Positions 26,777 to 35,061 are shown, counted from the first letter of the stretch. The stretch is DNA of 64,000 nt from Pseudobutyrivibrio sp. 49 (GCF_900100545.1 NZ_FNDP01000001.1:62001-126000), one strand, 5' to 3'. A program made the numbers and translations. Notes: generated by a model from the sequence alone, not told the origin.

Positions 26777-26826
26777 AGTAAGACGCAAATGCGACGCAAA
26801 AAATTACGTTGCATTTGCGTCTTACT
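26777..26826. promoter_or_regulatory. 50-base palindrome before the AlbA_2/ATPase gene
   Basis: AGTAAGACGCAAATGC pairs perfectly with GCATTTGCGTCTTACT; with G-U and ACG/CGT inside, the stem reaches 20 bp around a 10-base loop. It lies 43 bases before the start codon. As DNA it could be an autoregulatory operator, as RNA a leader hairpin; a T-rich run does not follow, so it is not a good terminator. Confidence 0.7.
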
Positions 26827-26869
26827 TATCATATGATGATATTGAAATGAACTTTAGGAGGAATTGCTA

Positions 26870-28123
26870 ATGAAAGAAACGCGAACTCTAGAATATAAAT
26901 CGGAAGTGACAAATTCATTTTTGAAAACAGTGAGTGCTTTTTCTAATTTTGGAACTGGAAAAATAATGTTTGGAGTTGCTGATGATGGAGTGGTGATTGG
27001 TATAGATGATCCAGATCAGATATGTCTCGATATTGAAAATAAAATTAATGATTCCATTTCTCCTAAGCCTGATTATTCTCTTTCAATTAATAGGTTAAAT
27101 AATGTTATAACACTAGACGTAAAGGAAGGAAGATATAAGCCATATCTATACAAAGGAAAAGCATATCAAAGAAGTGATACTGCTTCTGTTGAGGTTGACC
27201 AGATTGAATTAAAACGTCTTACTCTTGAGGGGAATAATCTATACTTTGAATCATTAGTCAATGAGGATAAGGATATGACTTTTGAAGAGCTTGAGAAAAG
27301 TCTTATTGAAAAATTAGGAATAACAAAAGTTAATGACGATACACTTAGGACGTTAGGGCTTTATACAAAAGAAGGGCAGCTTAACAATGCGGCTTCATTG
27401 TTATCTGATAAAAATAATTTTTCTGGAATTGATGTTGCTCGTTTTGGTAACTCTATTGATGAAATACTCGACCGCGAGAGCTTTACTCATATGTCTATAA
27501 TTACACAGTATGATAAGGCTCTTAATATGTACAGACGGTACTACCAGTATGAACAGATTAAAGGTGTTGACAGAGTTTTAATTGAAAAGGTTCCTGAAAA
27601 AGCATTTCGAGAAGCAGTTGCTAATGCGCTAGTGCATAGAACATGGGATATAAATGCAAATATTAGAATATCGATGTTTGAGGATAGGATTGAGATTACT
27701 TCACCTGGAGGGTTGCCAAGTGGAATTAGTGAGGATGAATATTTACATGGCAATATTTCAACATTAAGAAATCCGATATTAGGAAACATTTTCTTTAGAT
27801 TGCATTATATTGAAATGTTTGGCACTGGAATAAAAAGAATTGTGGACGCATACAAAGAATGCCAAATAAAACCACGGTTTGAGATAAAAGATAATTCAAT
27901 TACTGTCACACTGCCTGTATTATCGGCAACAATGTCGGTTACATCTGATGAAAATAAATTGCTAGAGTTGTTAACTGGTGAGATGCGTTATAGTAGCAGT
28001 GAAATAGCAGAAAAGCTCAATTGGAGCAAAGATAAAACAGTACGAATCTTGAATGCTTTGGTGGACGTAGGATATGTTACAAAATATGGAACAGGGAGGG
28101 GAACAAGATACTCAAAAAAGTAG
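26870..28123 (+). CDS. AlbA_2 (Schlafen-type) / GHKL ATPase / winged-helix protein
   Basis: 417 residues. The N-terminal AlbA_2 domain (about 1-110) starts KETRTLEYKSEVTNSFLKTVSAFSNFGTGK in outline and has the FGVADDGVVIGIDD block. A GHKL ATP-binding part follows (EAVANALVHRTWD near 245 and FGTGIKRIV). The last 60 residues form a winged helix (YSSSEIAEKLNWSKDKTVR). This three-part form is widely annotated as a transcription-regulator-like ATP-binding protein, and many lie in mobile regions; function is unproven. ATG 26870 has AGGAGG upstream. Alone between two hairpins, inside the first attachment-bounded segment. Confidence 0.8.
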   Translation: MKETRTLEYKSEVTNSFLKTVSAFSNFGTGKIMFGVADDGVVIGIDDPDQICLDIENKINDSISPKPDYSLSINRLNNVITLDVKEGRYKPYLYKGKAYQRSDTASVEVDQIELKRLTLEGNNLYFESLVNEDKDMTFEELEKSLIEKLGITKVNDDTLRTLGLYTKEGQLNNAASLLSDKNNFSGIDVARFGNSIDEILDRESFTHMSIITQYDKALNMYRRYYQYEQIKGVDRVLIEKVPEKAFREAVANALVHRTWDINANIRISMFEDRIEITSPGGLPSGISEDEYLHGNISTLRNPILGNIFFRLHYIEMFGTGIKRIVDAYKECQIKPRFEIKDNSITVTLPVLSATMSVTSDENKLLELLTGEMRYSSSEIAEKLNWSKDKTVRILNALVDVGYVTKYGTGRGTRYSKK

Positions 28124-28159
28124 ATGCTTACAAAAAGTGTCGTAGGATAGCACACCACT

Positions 28160-28185
28160 ACAGGCAGCTATCGCAAATAAGTAAT
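28160..28185 (+). repeat. Attachment-like repeat copy B (ppdK 3' end duplicate)
   Basis: CAG GCA GCT ATC GCA AAT AAG TAA: same peptide end as ppdK with two silent changes. Similarity to ppdK stops abruptly on the left but continues on the right through a diverged copy of the ppdK terminator. No gene runs into it. Confidence 0.8.
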
Positions 28186-28224
28186 CCGCTATTTTCGGAT
28201 AGTATTGCATATTGTTGAATGAAT

Positions 28225-28266
28225 GGACTCAGCCCCTTGGCTTTTTGCCGGGACTGGGCCTTTTTG
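28225..28266 (+). terminator. Diverged duplicate of the ppdK terminator
   Basis: The block CTCAGCCCCTTGGCTTTTTG and the rest of the hairpin repeat the ppdK terminator with two changes that weaken the stem; T5 follows. No gene lies upstream for it to terminate, so it is probably a displaced relic. Confidence 0.7.
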
Positions 28267-28383
28267 GTTATTGTGGGCTGTTTGTTAGAGGGGACTATTG
28301 GGGATAATTCCGGTCAAATTCTAGTTAAACTCTATAAAATGCATCCCAAATGTTGGACTCTAATTGAATATTGAACATTAAAT

Positions 28384-28415
28384 CCAGGTGTTTATCTACA
28401 CCTGGAAATTTTTTT
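28384..28415 (+). terminator. Hairpin with T-tract in the gap before the NTF2-like gene
   Basis: CCAGGTG pairs with CACCTGG, then AAATTTTTTT. No open gene precedes it. The bases 28267-28383 hold nothing that I can recognise. Confidence 0.55.
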
Positions 28416-28426
28416 AAAAAATTTTA

Positions 28427-28498
28427 GATGTAACCATTGACGTTACATCAAAACGGTGCTATATTAACACTATCAGATGAAACCACAATGGTTACATC
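28427..28498 (+). promoter_or_regulatory. Promoter with two 23-bp operators before the NTF2-like gene
   Basis: Operator 1 (28427-28449) is GATGTAAC-CATTGAC-GTTACATC; operator 2 (28476-28498) is GATGAAAC-CACAATG-GTTACATC. Between them run TTGACG (28438) and TATATT (28460), 16 bases apart, so operator 1 covers the -35 and operator 2 the start point. A third copy precedes the Rrf2 gene at 29332, which points to that regulator. Confidence 0.7.
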
Positions 28499-28562
28499 AA
28501 TGAACTTTTTAACATTCGAGGATAATTACCTCGCAGGGCAGAGCCCAGAAAGGAAAATAATC

Positions 28563-29333
28563 ATGACAAATAAGGAAAAAGCATTAGCACTCATCGGAAC
28601 ATTCGTATCAGGAGATACAGCAAAGGCAAAAGAACTTCTTGCGCCTAGCTATATTCAGCATAACCTCGCATTTGGAGCAGGGGTAGATGCATTTGTAGCG
28701 GCAGTTGAAGGACTTGCACAGGCACCTGTAAAAACAACTGTTAATAACATTCGTTCATTTGAGGATGGAGATAAGGTTTTCCTTCAGACAGTATATAATT
28801 TTGCAGGAGCAGGAGAGCAGGTCGGATTTGATGTATTCCGCTTTGATGAAGACGGTAAGATTGCAGAGCACTGGGATAATCTGGCAGACAAGGCAGCTCC
28901 TAATCCTTCAGGACATACTCAGATTGATGGAACTCTTGAGAAGAAAGATGTAGATAAGGAAGAGACACGTAAGGTTGTAGCTGGATTTGTAGGCGATGTA
29001 CTTCGTGGGGAGAATCCTGACAAGCTCACTTCTTACTACGATGGAGATAAATATATTCAGCATAATACTTCAATTGCAGATGGTCTTTCAGGTCTTGGAG
29101 CTGCACTTGAAGCTATGGCTAAACAGGGAATCTCAATGGTTTATAACAAGACTCATATGGTTCTTGCAGATGGAGATTATGCACTTGCTTGCTCAGAAGG
29201 AACCTTTGGCGGTGTACCTACAACCTACTATGACCTGTTCCGTGTTGAGAACGGATTTATCGCAGAGCACTGGGATGTAATGGAGACATTAGCTGATAAG
29301 TCCACATGGGCTAATGAAAACGGAAAGTTTTAA
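28563..29333 (+). CDS. Tandem NTF2/SnoaL-like domain protein
   Basis: 256 residues made of two related halves: IQHNLAFGAGVDAF...EHWDNLADKA and IQHNTSIADGLSGL...EHWDVMETLAD. The I-Q-H-N and E-H-W-D blocks are typical of SnoaL-like folds that bind small hydrophobic molecules or act as cyclases/isomerases. ATG 28563 is used because the upstream in-frame codons lie across the operators. No signal peptide. It is controlled by the two operators in front and followed by an Rrf2 regulator with the same operator. The substrate is unknown. Confidence 0.75.
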   Translation: MTNKEKALALIGTFVSGDTAKAKELLAPSYIQHNLAFGAGVDAFVAAVEGLAQAPVKTTVNNIRSFEDGDKVFLQTVYNFAGAGEQVGFDVFRFDEDGKIAEHWDNLADKAAPNPSGHTQIDGTLEKKDVDKEETRKVVAGFVGDVLRGENPDKLTSYYDGDKYIQHNTSIADGLSGLGAALEAMAKQGISMVYNKTHMVLADGDYALACSEGTFGGVPTTYYDLFRVENGFIAEHWDVMETLADKSTWANENGKF

Positions 29334-29354
29334 TGTAACCATTGCAACTACATC
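29332..29354 (+). promoter_or_regulatory. Third copy of the 23-bp operator, before the Rrf2 gene
   Basis: AATGTAAC-CATTGCA-ACTACATC overlaps the stop of the NTF2-like gene; its core TGTAACCATTG is identical to operator 1. A 7-bp hairpin AATCGTC/GACGATT follows at 29388-29406. This suggests self-regulation by the Rrf2 protein. Confidence 0.6.
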
Positions 29355-29443
29355 TGTCACGAAGTAAAATGATGGCATGAGGGTGCAAATCGTCTAGTGG
29401 ACGATTGTTCTGCAACCACCGAAATGGAATGGAGAGATTAAAA

Positions 29444-29884
29444 ATGCAGATATCAAGCAGATTTACGGTTGCACTTCATATTTTTACATGTGTAGATACA
29501 TTTAAAGATGAACACAAGGTAACGAGCGATTTTCTTGCAGCCAGTATAAATACGAATCCTGTCATCATTAGAAAGATACTTACTCAGCTTAAGAACGCAG
29601 GACTAATAAATGTTATCAGAGGAACAGGCGGAATAGAGCTTACAAGAGATCTTAAAGATATAACTTTTTATGATGTGTATCAGGCAATAGAGCCTTTGGA
29701 GGATGGAAATCTATTCAGATTTCATGAATCACCAAATCCAGAGTGCCCTGTTGGTAGGAATATCCATTTACTTTTGGATGATAAGTTGAAAAGCATCCAG
29801 GAAGCGATGGAATCAGAGATGAAAAAATACACTCTTAATGATTTAAGATCCGGAATGCAGGAACTGTTGGCAAAAGAAGCTTAA
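29444..29884 (+). CDS. Rrf2 family transcriptional regulator
   Basis: 146 residues, normal Rrf2 length. SSRFTVALHIFTCVDTF is the family start; the helix-turn-helix is SDFLAASINTNPVIIRKILTQ and the wing IRGTGGIELTRD. It lacks the three-Cys cluster of IscR/NsrR; only two Cys are present (CVDT and ECPVG), so it is closer to the YwnA group. GGAGAG lies 8 bases before ATG 29444. It probably represses itself and the NTF2-like gene through the 23-bp operators. Confidence 0.88.
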   Translation: MQISSRFTVALHIFTCVDTFKDEHKVTSDFLAASINTNPVIIRKILTQLKNAGLINVIRGTGGIELTRDLKDITFYDVYQAIEPLEDGNLFRFHESPNPECPVGRNIHLLLDDKLKSIQEAMESEMKKYTLNDLRSGMQELLAKEA

Positions 29885-29890
29885 CAACGA

Positions 29891-29921
29891 GACTCTGAGG
29901 TATTTACTTCAGAGTCTTTTT
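29891..29921 (+). terminator. Terminator after the Rrf2 gene
   Basis: GACTCTGA pairs perfectly with TCAGAGTC and T5 follows. It separates the Rrf2 unit from the macrodomain pair. Confidence 0.8.
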
Positions 29922-29936
29922 CAAAGGATGTGTAAT

Positions 29937-30749
29937 ATGGAAACTAAGGCTAAAAAATCAACACAGGAAGAACGTCTTGATTATCTTGTAGAAGAGTTCA
30001 AGGCAGATTCTGCTGAATATAAGGAATTACAGACTTCAAATAGTACGGAAGATAAAAGACGAATCTTAAGGTCCCTTATGAACATCCGTATGCCAAAAGA
30101 ATTGCCCTCTGAAGTAATGAAAGTACAGGATGAATATCTGACAGAGAGAGCGGCTGAAAAGGGCGTGGTGAATCTATCAGACATCCCGGTTATCAGGGAT
30201 GGACTTTCTATCTGGCAAGGAGATATCACAAGACTTTCGGTGGATGCTATTGTTAATGCCGCTAATTCGCAGATGCTTGGTTGTTTTGTTCCGATGCACA
30301 CTTGCATAGATAACTGTATCCATACTTTTGCCGGAGTGCAATTAAGAGCTGAGTGCAACAGGCAGATGAATGAACTTCGAATCAGATATGGAAGAGATTA
30401 TGAGCAACCGACCGCTGTTCCAATGCTCACTGAAGCGTATAATCTTCCGGCAAAGAAAGTTATTCATATAGTAGGACCAATTGTCCAATACAAACTTACT
30501 TCGGAATTGGAAAAGGATTTGGAGAACTGCTATAGAAACACTTTGGATATGTGTGCGGAAAATAGCTTGAAGAGCGTTGCTTTTTGCTGTATTTCGACAG
30601 GAGTATTTCATTTTCCTAACAAAAAAGCCGCTGAGATTGCTGTTAAGACTGTATCAGAATGGCTTCGTGAAAATCCTGGTAAGGTAGAAAGAGTGATATT
30701 CAATGTTTTCAAAGATGAGGATAAGGCCATTTATGAAAAACTTATATGA
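29937..30749 (+). CDS. Zinc-containing macrodomain protein, ADP-ribosyl hydrolase
   Basis: 270 residues. The macrodomain (from about residue 85) binds ADP-ribose: WQGDITRLSVDAIVNAANS and STGVFHFPNKKAAEIA. The insertion GCFVPMHTCIDNCIH carries the Cys/His zinc motif known from macrodomains that travel with SirTM sirtuins and remove mono-ADP-ribose from protein. An N-terminal helical region of 80 residues is usual in this group. ATG 29937 has AAGGA 8 bases upstream; ATG 29928 overlaps that site. Its end overlaps the sirtuin gene by 17 bases, so they are translated together and act as eraser and writer. Confidence 0.88.
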   Translation: METKAKKSTQEERLDYLVEEFKADSAEYKELQTSNSTEDKRRILRSLMNIRMPKELPSEVMKVQDEYLTERAAEKGVVNLSDIPVIRDGLSIWQGDITRLSVDAIVNAANSQMLGCFVPMHTCIDNCIHTFAGVQLRAECNRQMNELRIRYGRDYEQPTAVPMLTEAYNLPAKKVIHIVGPIVQYKLTSELEKDLENCYRNTLDMCAENSLKSVAFCCISTGVFHFPNKKAAEIAVKTVSEWLRENPGKVERVIFNVFKDEDKAIYEKLI

Positions 30750-31656
30750 TGAAGAGCAAATAAAAAGGCTTTTGCAAGAAATCAAGGAAGCAGACGCAAT
30801 TGTCATTGGCGCAGGTGCCGGACTATCTACGTCTGCTGGATTGACGTATAGTGGAGAACGTTTTGAGAAATATTTCTATGATTTTGCCAAAAGATTTGGA
30901 ATAAGAGATATATATTCAGGAGGATTTTATCCGTTTCCAAGTGAAGAAATCCGCTGGGCTTGGTGGGCGAGACATATTTATTTTAACAGATATATTGATG
31001 CTCCAAAGCCAGTGTATAGGGATCTTCTTAAGATGGTTTCCGATAAGGATTATTTTGTTATCACAACAAATGTAGATCATCAGTTTCAAAGAGCAGGTTT
31101 TGACAAGAAAAGACTGTTCTATACTCAGGGTGATTATGGTTTGTTTCAGAGCGTGAATCCTGATATTCAGAAAACCTTTGATAATGAAGAGTGGGTAATG
31201 AAAGCTATGGAAGCACAAGGGTTCGAAAAAGATGAGCAAGGAGTGTTCCAGGTACCGGCTGATGGTAAGTTAATAATGGAAATTCCTTCTGAGCTGATTC
31301 CCAAATGTCCTGATGATGGCTCTGATATGACTATGAATTTGAGAGCGGATGATTCTTTTGTTGAAGATGAAGGATGGCATAGGGCATCTGCAGCATACTC
31401 TGATTTTATTCGTAGACATGAGAATCTTCATGTTCTTTATCTTGAGCTGGGTGTAGGAGCCAATACGCCCGTAATAATAAAGTATCCGTTCTGGCAGATG
31501 ACGCTGGCAAATGAAAAAGCGGTATATGCCTGCTTAAATTATGGTGAATCATTCTGCCCAGAGGAAATTGCAGATAGAAGTATATGTATTGATGGTGACA
31601 TTGCAACCATATTACAAAAGCCCCTCATTTGTTTTACTATTGGAAAGAATCTTTGA
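30733..31656 (+). CDS. SirTM-class sirtuin, protein ADP-ribosyltransferase
   Basis: 307 residues. The NAD-binding GAGAGLSTSAGLTYSG motif marks a Sir2 fold. The canonical catalytic His is replaced: Gln132 in TQGDYG, with Asn113 in TTNVDHQF. These have the same spacing as N118 and Q137 that I recall as essential in the staphylococcal SirTM enzyme, which ADP-ribosylates a lipoylated GcvH-like protein. A C-x-x-D zinc-type cysteine set is not evident. In known operons GcvH-L and a lipoate ligase lie next to it; neither is present here. The start overlaps the macrodomain gene, and the end overlaps the convergent LysR gene by 20 bases. Confidence 0.87.
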   Translation: MKNLYDEEQIKRLLQEIKEADAIVIGAGAGLSTSAGLTYSGERFEKYFYDFAKRFGIRDIYSGGFYPFPSEEIRWAWWARHIYFNRYIDAPKPVYRDLLKMVSDKDYFVITTNVDHQFQRAGFDKKRLFYTQGDYGLFQSVNPDIQKTFDNEEWVMKAMEAQGFEKDEQGVFQVPADGKLIMEIPSELIPKCPDDGSDMTMNLRADDSFVEDEGWHRASAAYSDFIRRHENLHVLYLELGVGANTPVIIKYPFWQMTLANEKAVYACLNYGESFCPEEIADRSICIDGDIATILQKPLICFTIGKNL

Positions 31657-32512
31657 GATGAGCTAGAAATCTTTCAGCTATAGGTGTAAACGCCTGATAT
31701 CTATTCCATGCTATATATATTCTATTTTCAAGCTTCGGAGACAGTGGTCTGAATACAAGGCCGCTGTCTTTTGACGTATTTACAAGATGTTCATAGGTGA
31801 GAAGATATCCTAAGCCTTCCATGACAAAAATTGCTCCATTGTAAGAAAGGCGGAAGGAACCTTCTAACTGAAGCTCTGAAAATCTGCTGCCAGCCCAGTT
31901 TTTAATATCTCCATTCCAAGCCTGATCAGAACAGAATAATGGCAAGCCTACAAGGTCATCCAAACGGATGGCTTTTTTCTTTGCTAGGGAATCGGTATCT
32001 GGAATAATAAGTCCCCAGGTGTCTGTTTGAGGGAATTCGATATATTCGTATTTGCGGATATCCGGTTGTTCTACCAGTACTACAAAATCAAGTAAGCCTT
32101 TATCGACTTTTTCAGAGAGCTGCTCTGTATCACCGCTTGTGATGTGATAATGAAGCTTCGGATAGTGTTGTTTAAAATCTTTTATAGATCTTGCCAGGTA
32201 TCGAAGCTGGTAGGATTCAGCAAGACCAAGATAGAGTTCGCCACCATTAATATCATCCAGAGATACAAATTCCTGCTCGATTTTATCTGCCATACTAACC
32301 AAGTCTTCGGCACGATTGCGAAGTAGAATTCCTTCTTCGGTAAGTTTGATACTAAACGAATGTCTCGTAAAAAGCTTTTTCCCTAATTCTTCTTCCAGCG
32401 ATTTAAGCTGTTTGGACAGGGTAGGCTGGGTAACATGTAAAAGTTCAGCAGCTCTACTCATATTTTCTTCTCTTGCCACTGCTAAAAAATATCTTAAAGT
32501 TCTAATTTCCAT
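31637..32512 (-). CDS. LysR family transcriptional regulator
   Basis: 291 residues. The N-terminal winged helix has LRYFLAVAREENMSRAAELL and QPTLSKQLKSLEEELG; the C-terminal part is a periplasmic-binding-like sensor. AGGAGG precedes the ATG on the minus strand. It is transcribed away from the small protein/hydrolase genes at 32644 and 32880, the standard layout for a LysR activator and its target. A possible LysR box, ATGA-TAT-TCAT, lies at 32554-32564 in the shared gap. The effector is unknown. Confidence 0.92.
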   Translation of the reverse strand: MEIRTLRYFLAVAREENMSRAAELLHVTQPTLSKQLKSLEEELGKKLFTRHSFSIKLTEEGILLRNRAEDLVSMADKIEQEFVSLDDINGGELYLGLAESYQLRYLARSIKDFKQHYPKLHYHITSGDTEQLSEKVDKGLLDFVVLVEQPDIRKYEYIEFPQTDTWGLIIPDTDSLAKKKAIRLDDLVGLPLFCSDQAWNGDIKNWAGSRFSELQLEGSFRLSYNGAIFVMEGLGYLLTYEHLVNTSKDSGLVFRPLSPKLENRIYIAWNRYQAFTPIAERFLAHLKDSFQ

Positions 32513-32553
32513 AGAACACCTCCATTATCAATGATATGCCAAAATGGAATAAT

Positions 32554-32602
32554 ATGATATTCATTATAACTATTAGCAAGAGCGTTTACAAGCTCATATA
32601 AT
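32554..32602 (+). promoter_or_regulatory. Divergent control region: LysR-type box and promoter
   Basis: ATGATATTCAT (T-N-A dyad) at 32554-32564 lies just before TTAGCA (32573) and TATAAT (32597), an 18-base spacer. The box upstream of -35 fits an activator. Confidence 0.45.
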
Positions 32603-32643
32603 AAAGATGTCAGATAAACAGTACAATTGAGTGAGGAAATCTC

Positions 32644-32877
32644 ATGGATAAAGAAAAACTGAAACAGTGCCTTATGGATACAGGATGTCACGAAGATGCA
32701 TCAGAAAATATCCTTAAGCAATATGAATCTGGAAACATGGAAAACATGTTTCGACTTTTGAAAAAAGAGCGTTGCCGCATAATGGATGAATATCATGAAT
32801 GTGGAAGAAAAATTGATTGCATGGATTTTATGCTTAGAGAATTTGAAAAAGAAAAAATGAGTAACGGAGGTATCTGA
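32644..32877 (+). CDS. Small Cys-containing helical protein, unknown
   Basis: 77 residues, helical and charged, with four Cys (residues 8, 15, and in ERCRIMDEYHECGRKIDC). No known domain recognised. It is the first gene after the LysR-controlled promoter and is followed 2 bases later by the alpha/beta hydrolase, so it probably assists or is co-regulated with it. Similar small proteins next to such hydrolases are common in clostridia as far as I recall. Confidence 0.65.
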   Translation: MDKEKLKQCLMDTGCHEDASENILKQYESGNMENMFRLLKKERCRIMDEYHECGRKIDCMDFMLREFEKEKMSNGGI

Positions 32878-32879
32878 AG

Positions 32880-33881
32880 ATGATTAAAAAAGAAGAACTT
32901 AATTTGGTAACAGAATGGGATAAGACCTTTCCAAAGAGTGAGAAAGTGGAACATAGTAAGGTGACATTTGTGAATCGTTATGGGATTACCCTTGTTGCTG
33001 ATCTGTATGTACCAAAGAATGCGTCTGGTAGGCTTCCTGCTATAGCAGTATCAGGACCTTTTGGAGCAGTTAAGGAGCAGTGTTCCGGTCTTTATGCGCA
33101 GACTATGGCAGAGAGGGGGTTCCTTACCATTGCCTTTGATCCATCTTTCACGGGTGAAAGTGGAGGTCAGCCTAGATACATGGCATCTCCAGATATTAAT
33201 ACAGAAGATTTCATGGCAGCTGTAGACTTTCTGTCATTAAATGACTTGGTAGATTCAGACAGAATCGGAATTATCGGAATCTGTGGCTGGGGTGGCATGG
33301 CAATCAATACGGCTGCTCTGGATACAAGAATTAAGGCAACGGTTGCTTCAACTATGTACGATATGACTAGAGTAAATGCAAATGGATATTTTGACTCTGA
33401 GGATAGTGAAGAAGCACGTTTTGAGAAGAAGAAAGCTATGTGTGCACAGAGAATTGAGGATCTAAAAAATGGTGAGTATAAGCTTGGAGGTGGTGTAGTA
33501 GATCCACTCCCAGAGGATGCACCTTTCTTTGTAAAGGATTATTATGACTACTATAAGACAAAGCGTGGATATCACGCTCGTTCCTTAAACTCGAATGGTG
33601 GTTGGAATGTGATTGGATGTGAGTCTTTCATGAATCAGCCAATCCTAAAATACAGTAATGAAATCAGAAATGCTGTTCTTATCATTCACGGTGAGAAAGC
33701 GCATTCCTGCTACTTTGGAAAAGATGCTTATGCCAACATGGTAAAAGACAGTAAATATACAGAGAACAAGGAGCTTATGATTATACCGGAAGCATCGCAT
33801 ACAGATTTATATGATGGTGGAGATAAGGATTATATTCCATTTGATAAGCTAGAGAATTTCTTTTATGAGTATTTAAAGTAA
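32880..33881 (+). CDS. Alpha/beta hydrolase with Cys nucleophile elbow
   Basis: 333 residues. The elbow is GICGWGG, giving Cys rather than Ser as likely nucleophile, as in dienelactone-hydrolase-like enzymes; the C-terminal His is in PEASHTDLYDGG and an acidic residue precedes it. The oxyanion region is SGPFGAVKEQ. No signal peptide. It resembles the large group of YcjY/xylan-esterase-like cytoplasmic hydrolases; substrate unknown. GGAGG lies 9 bases before the ATG. LysR-controlled with the preceding small gene. Confidence 0.83.
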   Translation: MIKKEELNLVTEWDKTFPKSEKVEHSKVTFVNRYGITLVADLYVPKNASGRLPAIAVSGPFGAVKEQCSGLYAQTMAERGFLTIAFDPSFTGESGGQPRYMASPDINTEDFMAAVDFLSLNDLVDSDRIGIIGICGWGGMAINTAALDTRIKATVASTMYDMTRVNANGYFDSEDSEEARFEKKKAMCAQRIEDLKNGEYKLGGGVVDPLPEDAPFFVKDYYDYYKTKRGYHARSLNSNGGWNVIGCESFMNQPILKYSNEIRNAVLIIHGEKAHSCYFGKDAYANMVKDSKYTENKELMIIPEASHTDLYDGGDKDYIPFDKLENFFYEYLK

Positions 33882-33898
33882 ATATATGGTGAATTAAA

Positions 33899-34441
33899 AT
33901 GATGTCGAAAAGAATTGTGGCAACACTGGTGGTCTTCTTTTTGTTGTTAACCGGGTGTAAGGCAAATAATACCGGTGATTTTCAAGAAGATAATGTTGGG
34001 CAGATGAAATCCGGTGTTCAAACAGATACAAATGAGTCAAAGGAGCAGACTGAGATGAAAATGGCGGATGAAAGCACACTGGCTGATAATCAGATTTGTG
34101 TAACAGTAGGAAGTAGTTCATTTATTGTGAATCTGGAAGATAATGAAACTGCCAAAGCTTTAAGAGAAATGCTTGCGGATGAGGATTTGACTATTTCAGC
34201 ATCAAATTATGGAGGGTTTGAGAAGGTCTGTCAGTTGGGAAAAACTCTACCACGTAACGACAATCAGATTACAACTGAGGCTGGGGATGTAATGTTATAC
34301 AGTGGAAATCAGATAGTATTCTTTTATGGCGCTAATTCATGGTCATATACGAAAATAGGTAAAGTGGAAGCGTCGAGTATTGAAGAACTTGAAAGTGTGT
34401 TAAGTGGATCAGAGACAGAAGTCATATTAAGCATAAAATAA
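33899..34441 (+). CDS. Lipoprotein with cyclophilin-like fold domain
   Basis: 180 residues. Signal peptide with lipobox LLTGC (Cys about 20). A charged spacer to about residue 65 leads to a cyclophilin-like (Cyclophil_like2) domain, recognisable by FIVNLEDNETAKALREML, LPRNDNQITTEAGDVMLY and NQIVFFYGANSWSYTKIGKV. Such domains are common beside flavodoxin and hydrolase genes in clostridia; activity is unknown. It lies 17 bases after the hydrolase and just before a flavin reductase, so it probably shares their transcript. Confidence 0.75.
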   Translation: MMSKRIVATLVVFFLLLTGCKANNTGDFQEDNVGQMKSGVQTDTNESKEQTEMKMADESTLADNQICVTVGSSSFIVNLEDNETAKALREMLADEDLTISASNYGGFEKVCQLGKTLPRNDNQITTEAGDVMLYSGNQIVFFYGANSWSYTKIGKVEASSIEELESVLSGSETEVILSIK

Positions 34442-34454
34442 GGAGATGGATAAT

Positions 34455-34994
34455 TTGAAAAAGATAGTAATTCTTTCAACAAGCCCTCGAAAAAACAGTA
34501 ATTCAAATGCATTGGCTGAGGAATTTGCAAAAGGCGCAAAAGAAGCTGGAAATGAGGTTGAAATCATATCTGTAATTGACAAGAAAATAGAGTTCTGTAG
34601 AGGATGTTTTGCCTGCCAGAAGAATGGGCAATGTGTAATAAAGGATGATGTAAATGAAATCGAGCAGAAGGTCCTTGAAGCTGATGTAATTGTTTGGGCT
34701 ACGCCTATATATTATTACGAGATGTCAGGACAGATGAAAGTGCTGATTGATAGACTGAACCCTATGTTTACAAAGGATTATAAGTTCAGAGATGTATATT
34801 TTCTTGCAGCTGCAGCCGAGGATGATAAGGCAGTCCCACAAAGAGCAATAGAAGGGACAAAAGGATGGATTGAATGCTTTGATAAAGCCAGTTTTAAGGG
34901 CTATGTATTTTGTGGAGGTGTAACAGATATCGGCGACATCAAAGAAAAGGAAAGCCTGAGAGAGGCATATGAGATGGGACTTGGCATTAATTAA
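34455..34994 (+). CDS. NADPH-dependent FMN reductase / flavodoxin-fold oxidoreductase
   Basis: About 179 residues from TTG 34455, which has AAGGAG 9 bases upstream; ATG 34446 touches that site and is less likely. STSPRKNSNSNALAEEF binds FMN phosphate, and FCRGCFACQKNGQCVIKDD is the Cys-rich loop of the iron-sulfur-flavoprotein-like group. ATPIYYYEMSGQMK completes the flavin site. Such enzymes reduce quinones, azo dyes or metals. Last gene of the LysR-linked group; a strong terminator follows at 35062. Confidence 0.87.
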   Translation: MKKIVILSTSPRKNSNSNALAEEFAKGAKEAGNEVEIISVIDKKIEFCRGCFACQKNGQCVIKDDVNEIEQKVLEADVIVWATPIYYYEMSGQMKVLIDRLNPMFTKDYKFRDVYFLAAAAEDDKAVPQRAIEGTKGWIECFDKASFKGYVFCGGVTDIGDIKEKESLREAYEMGLGIN

Positions 34995-35061
34995 GTTGCT
35001 TGACCGATTTTGTCTCGTTTTGACTTGTTTTTCTTTTGCAGAAGAATAGGAAGCAGATACA

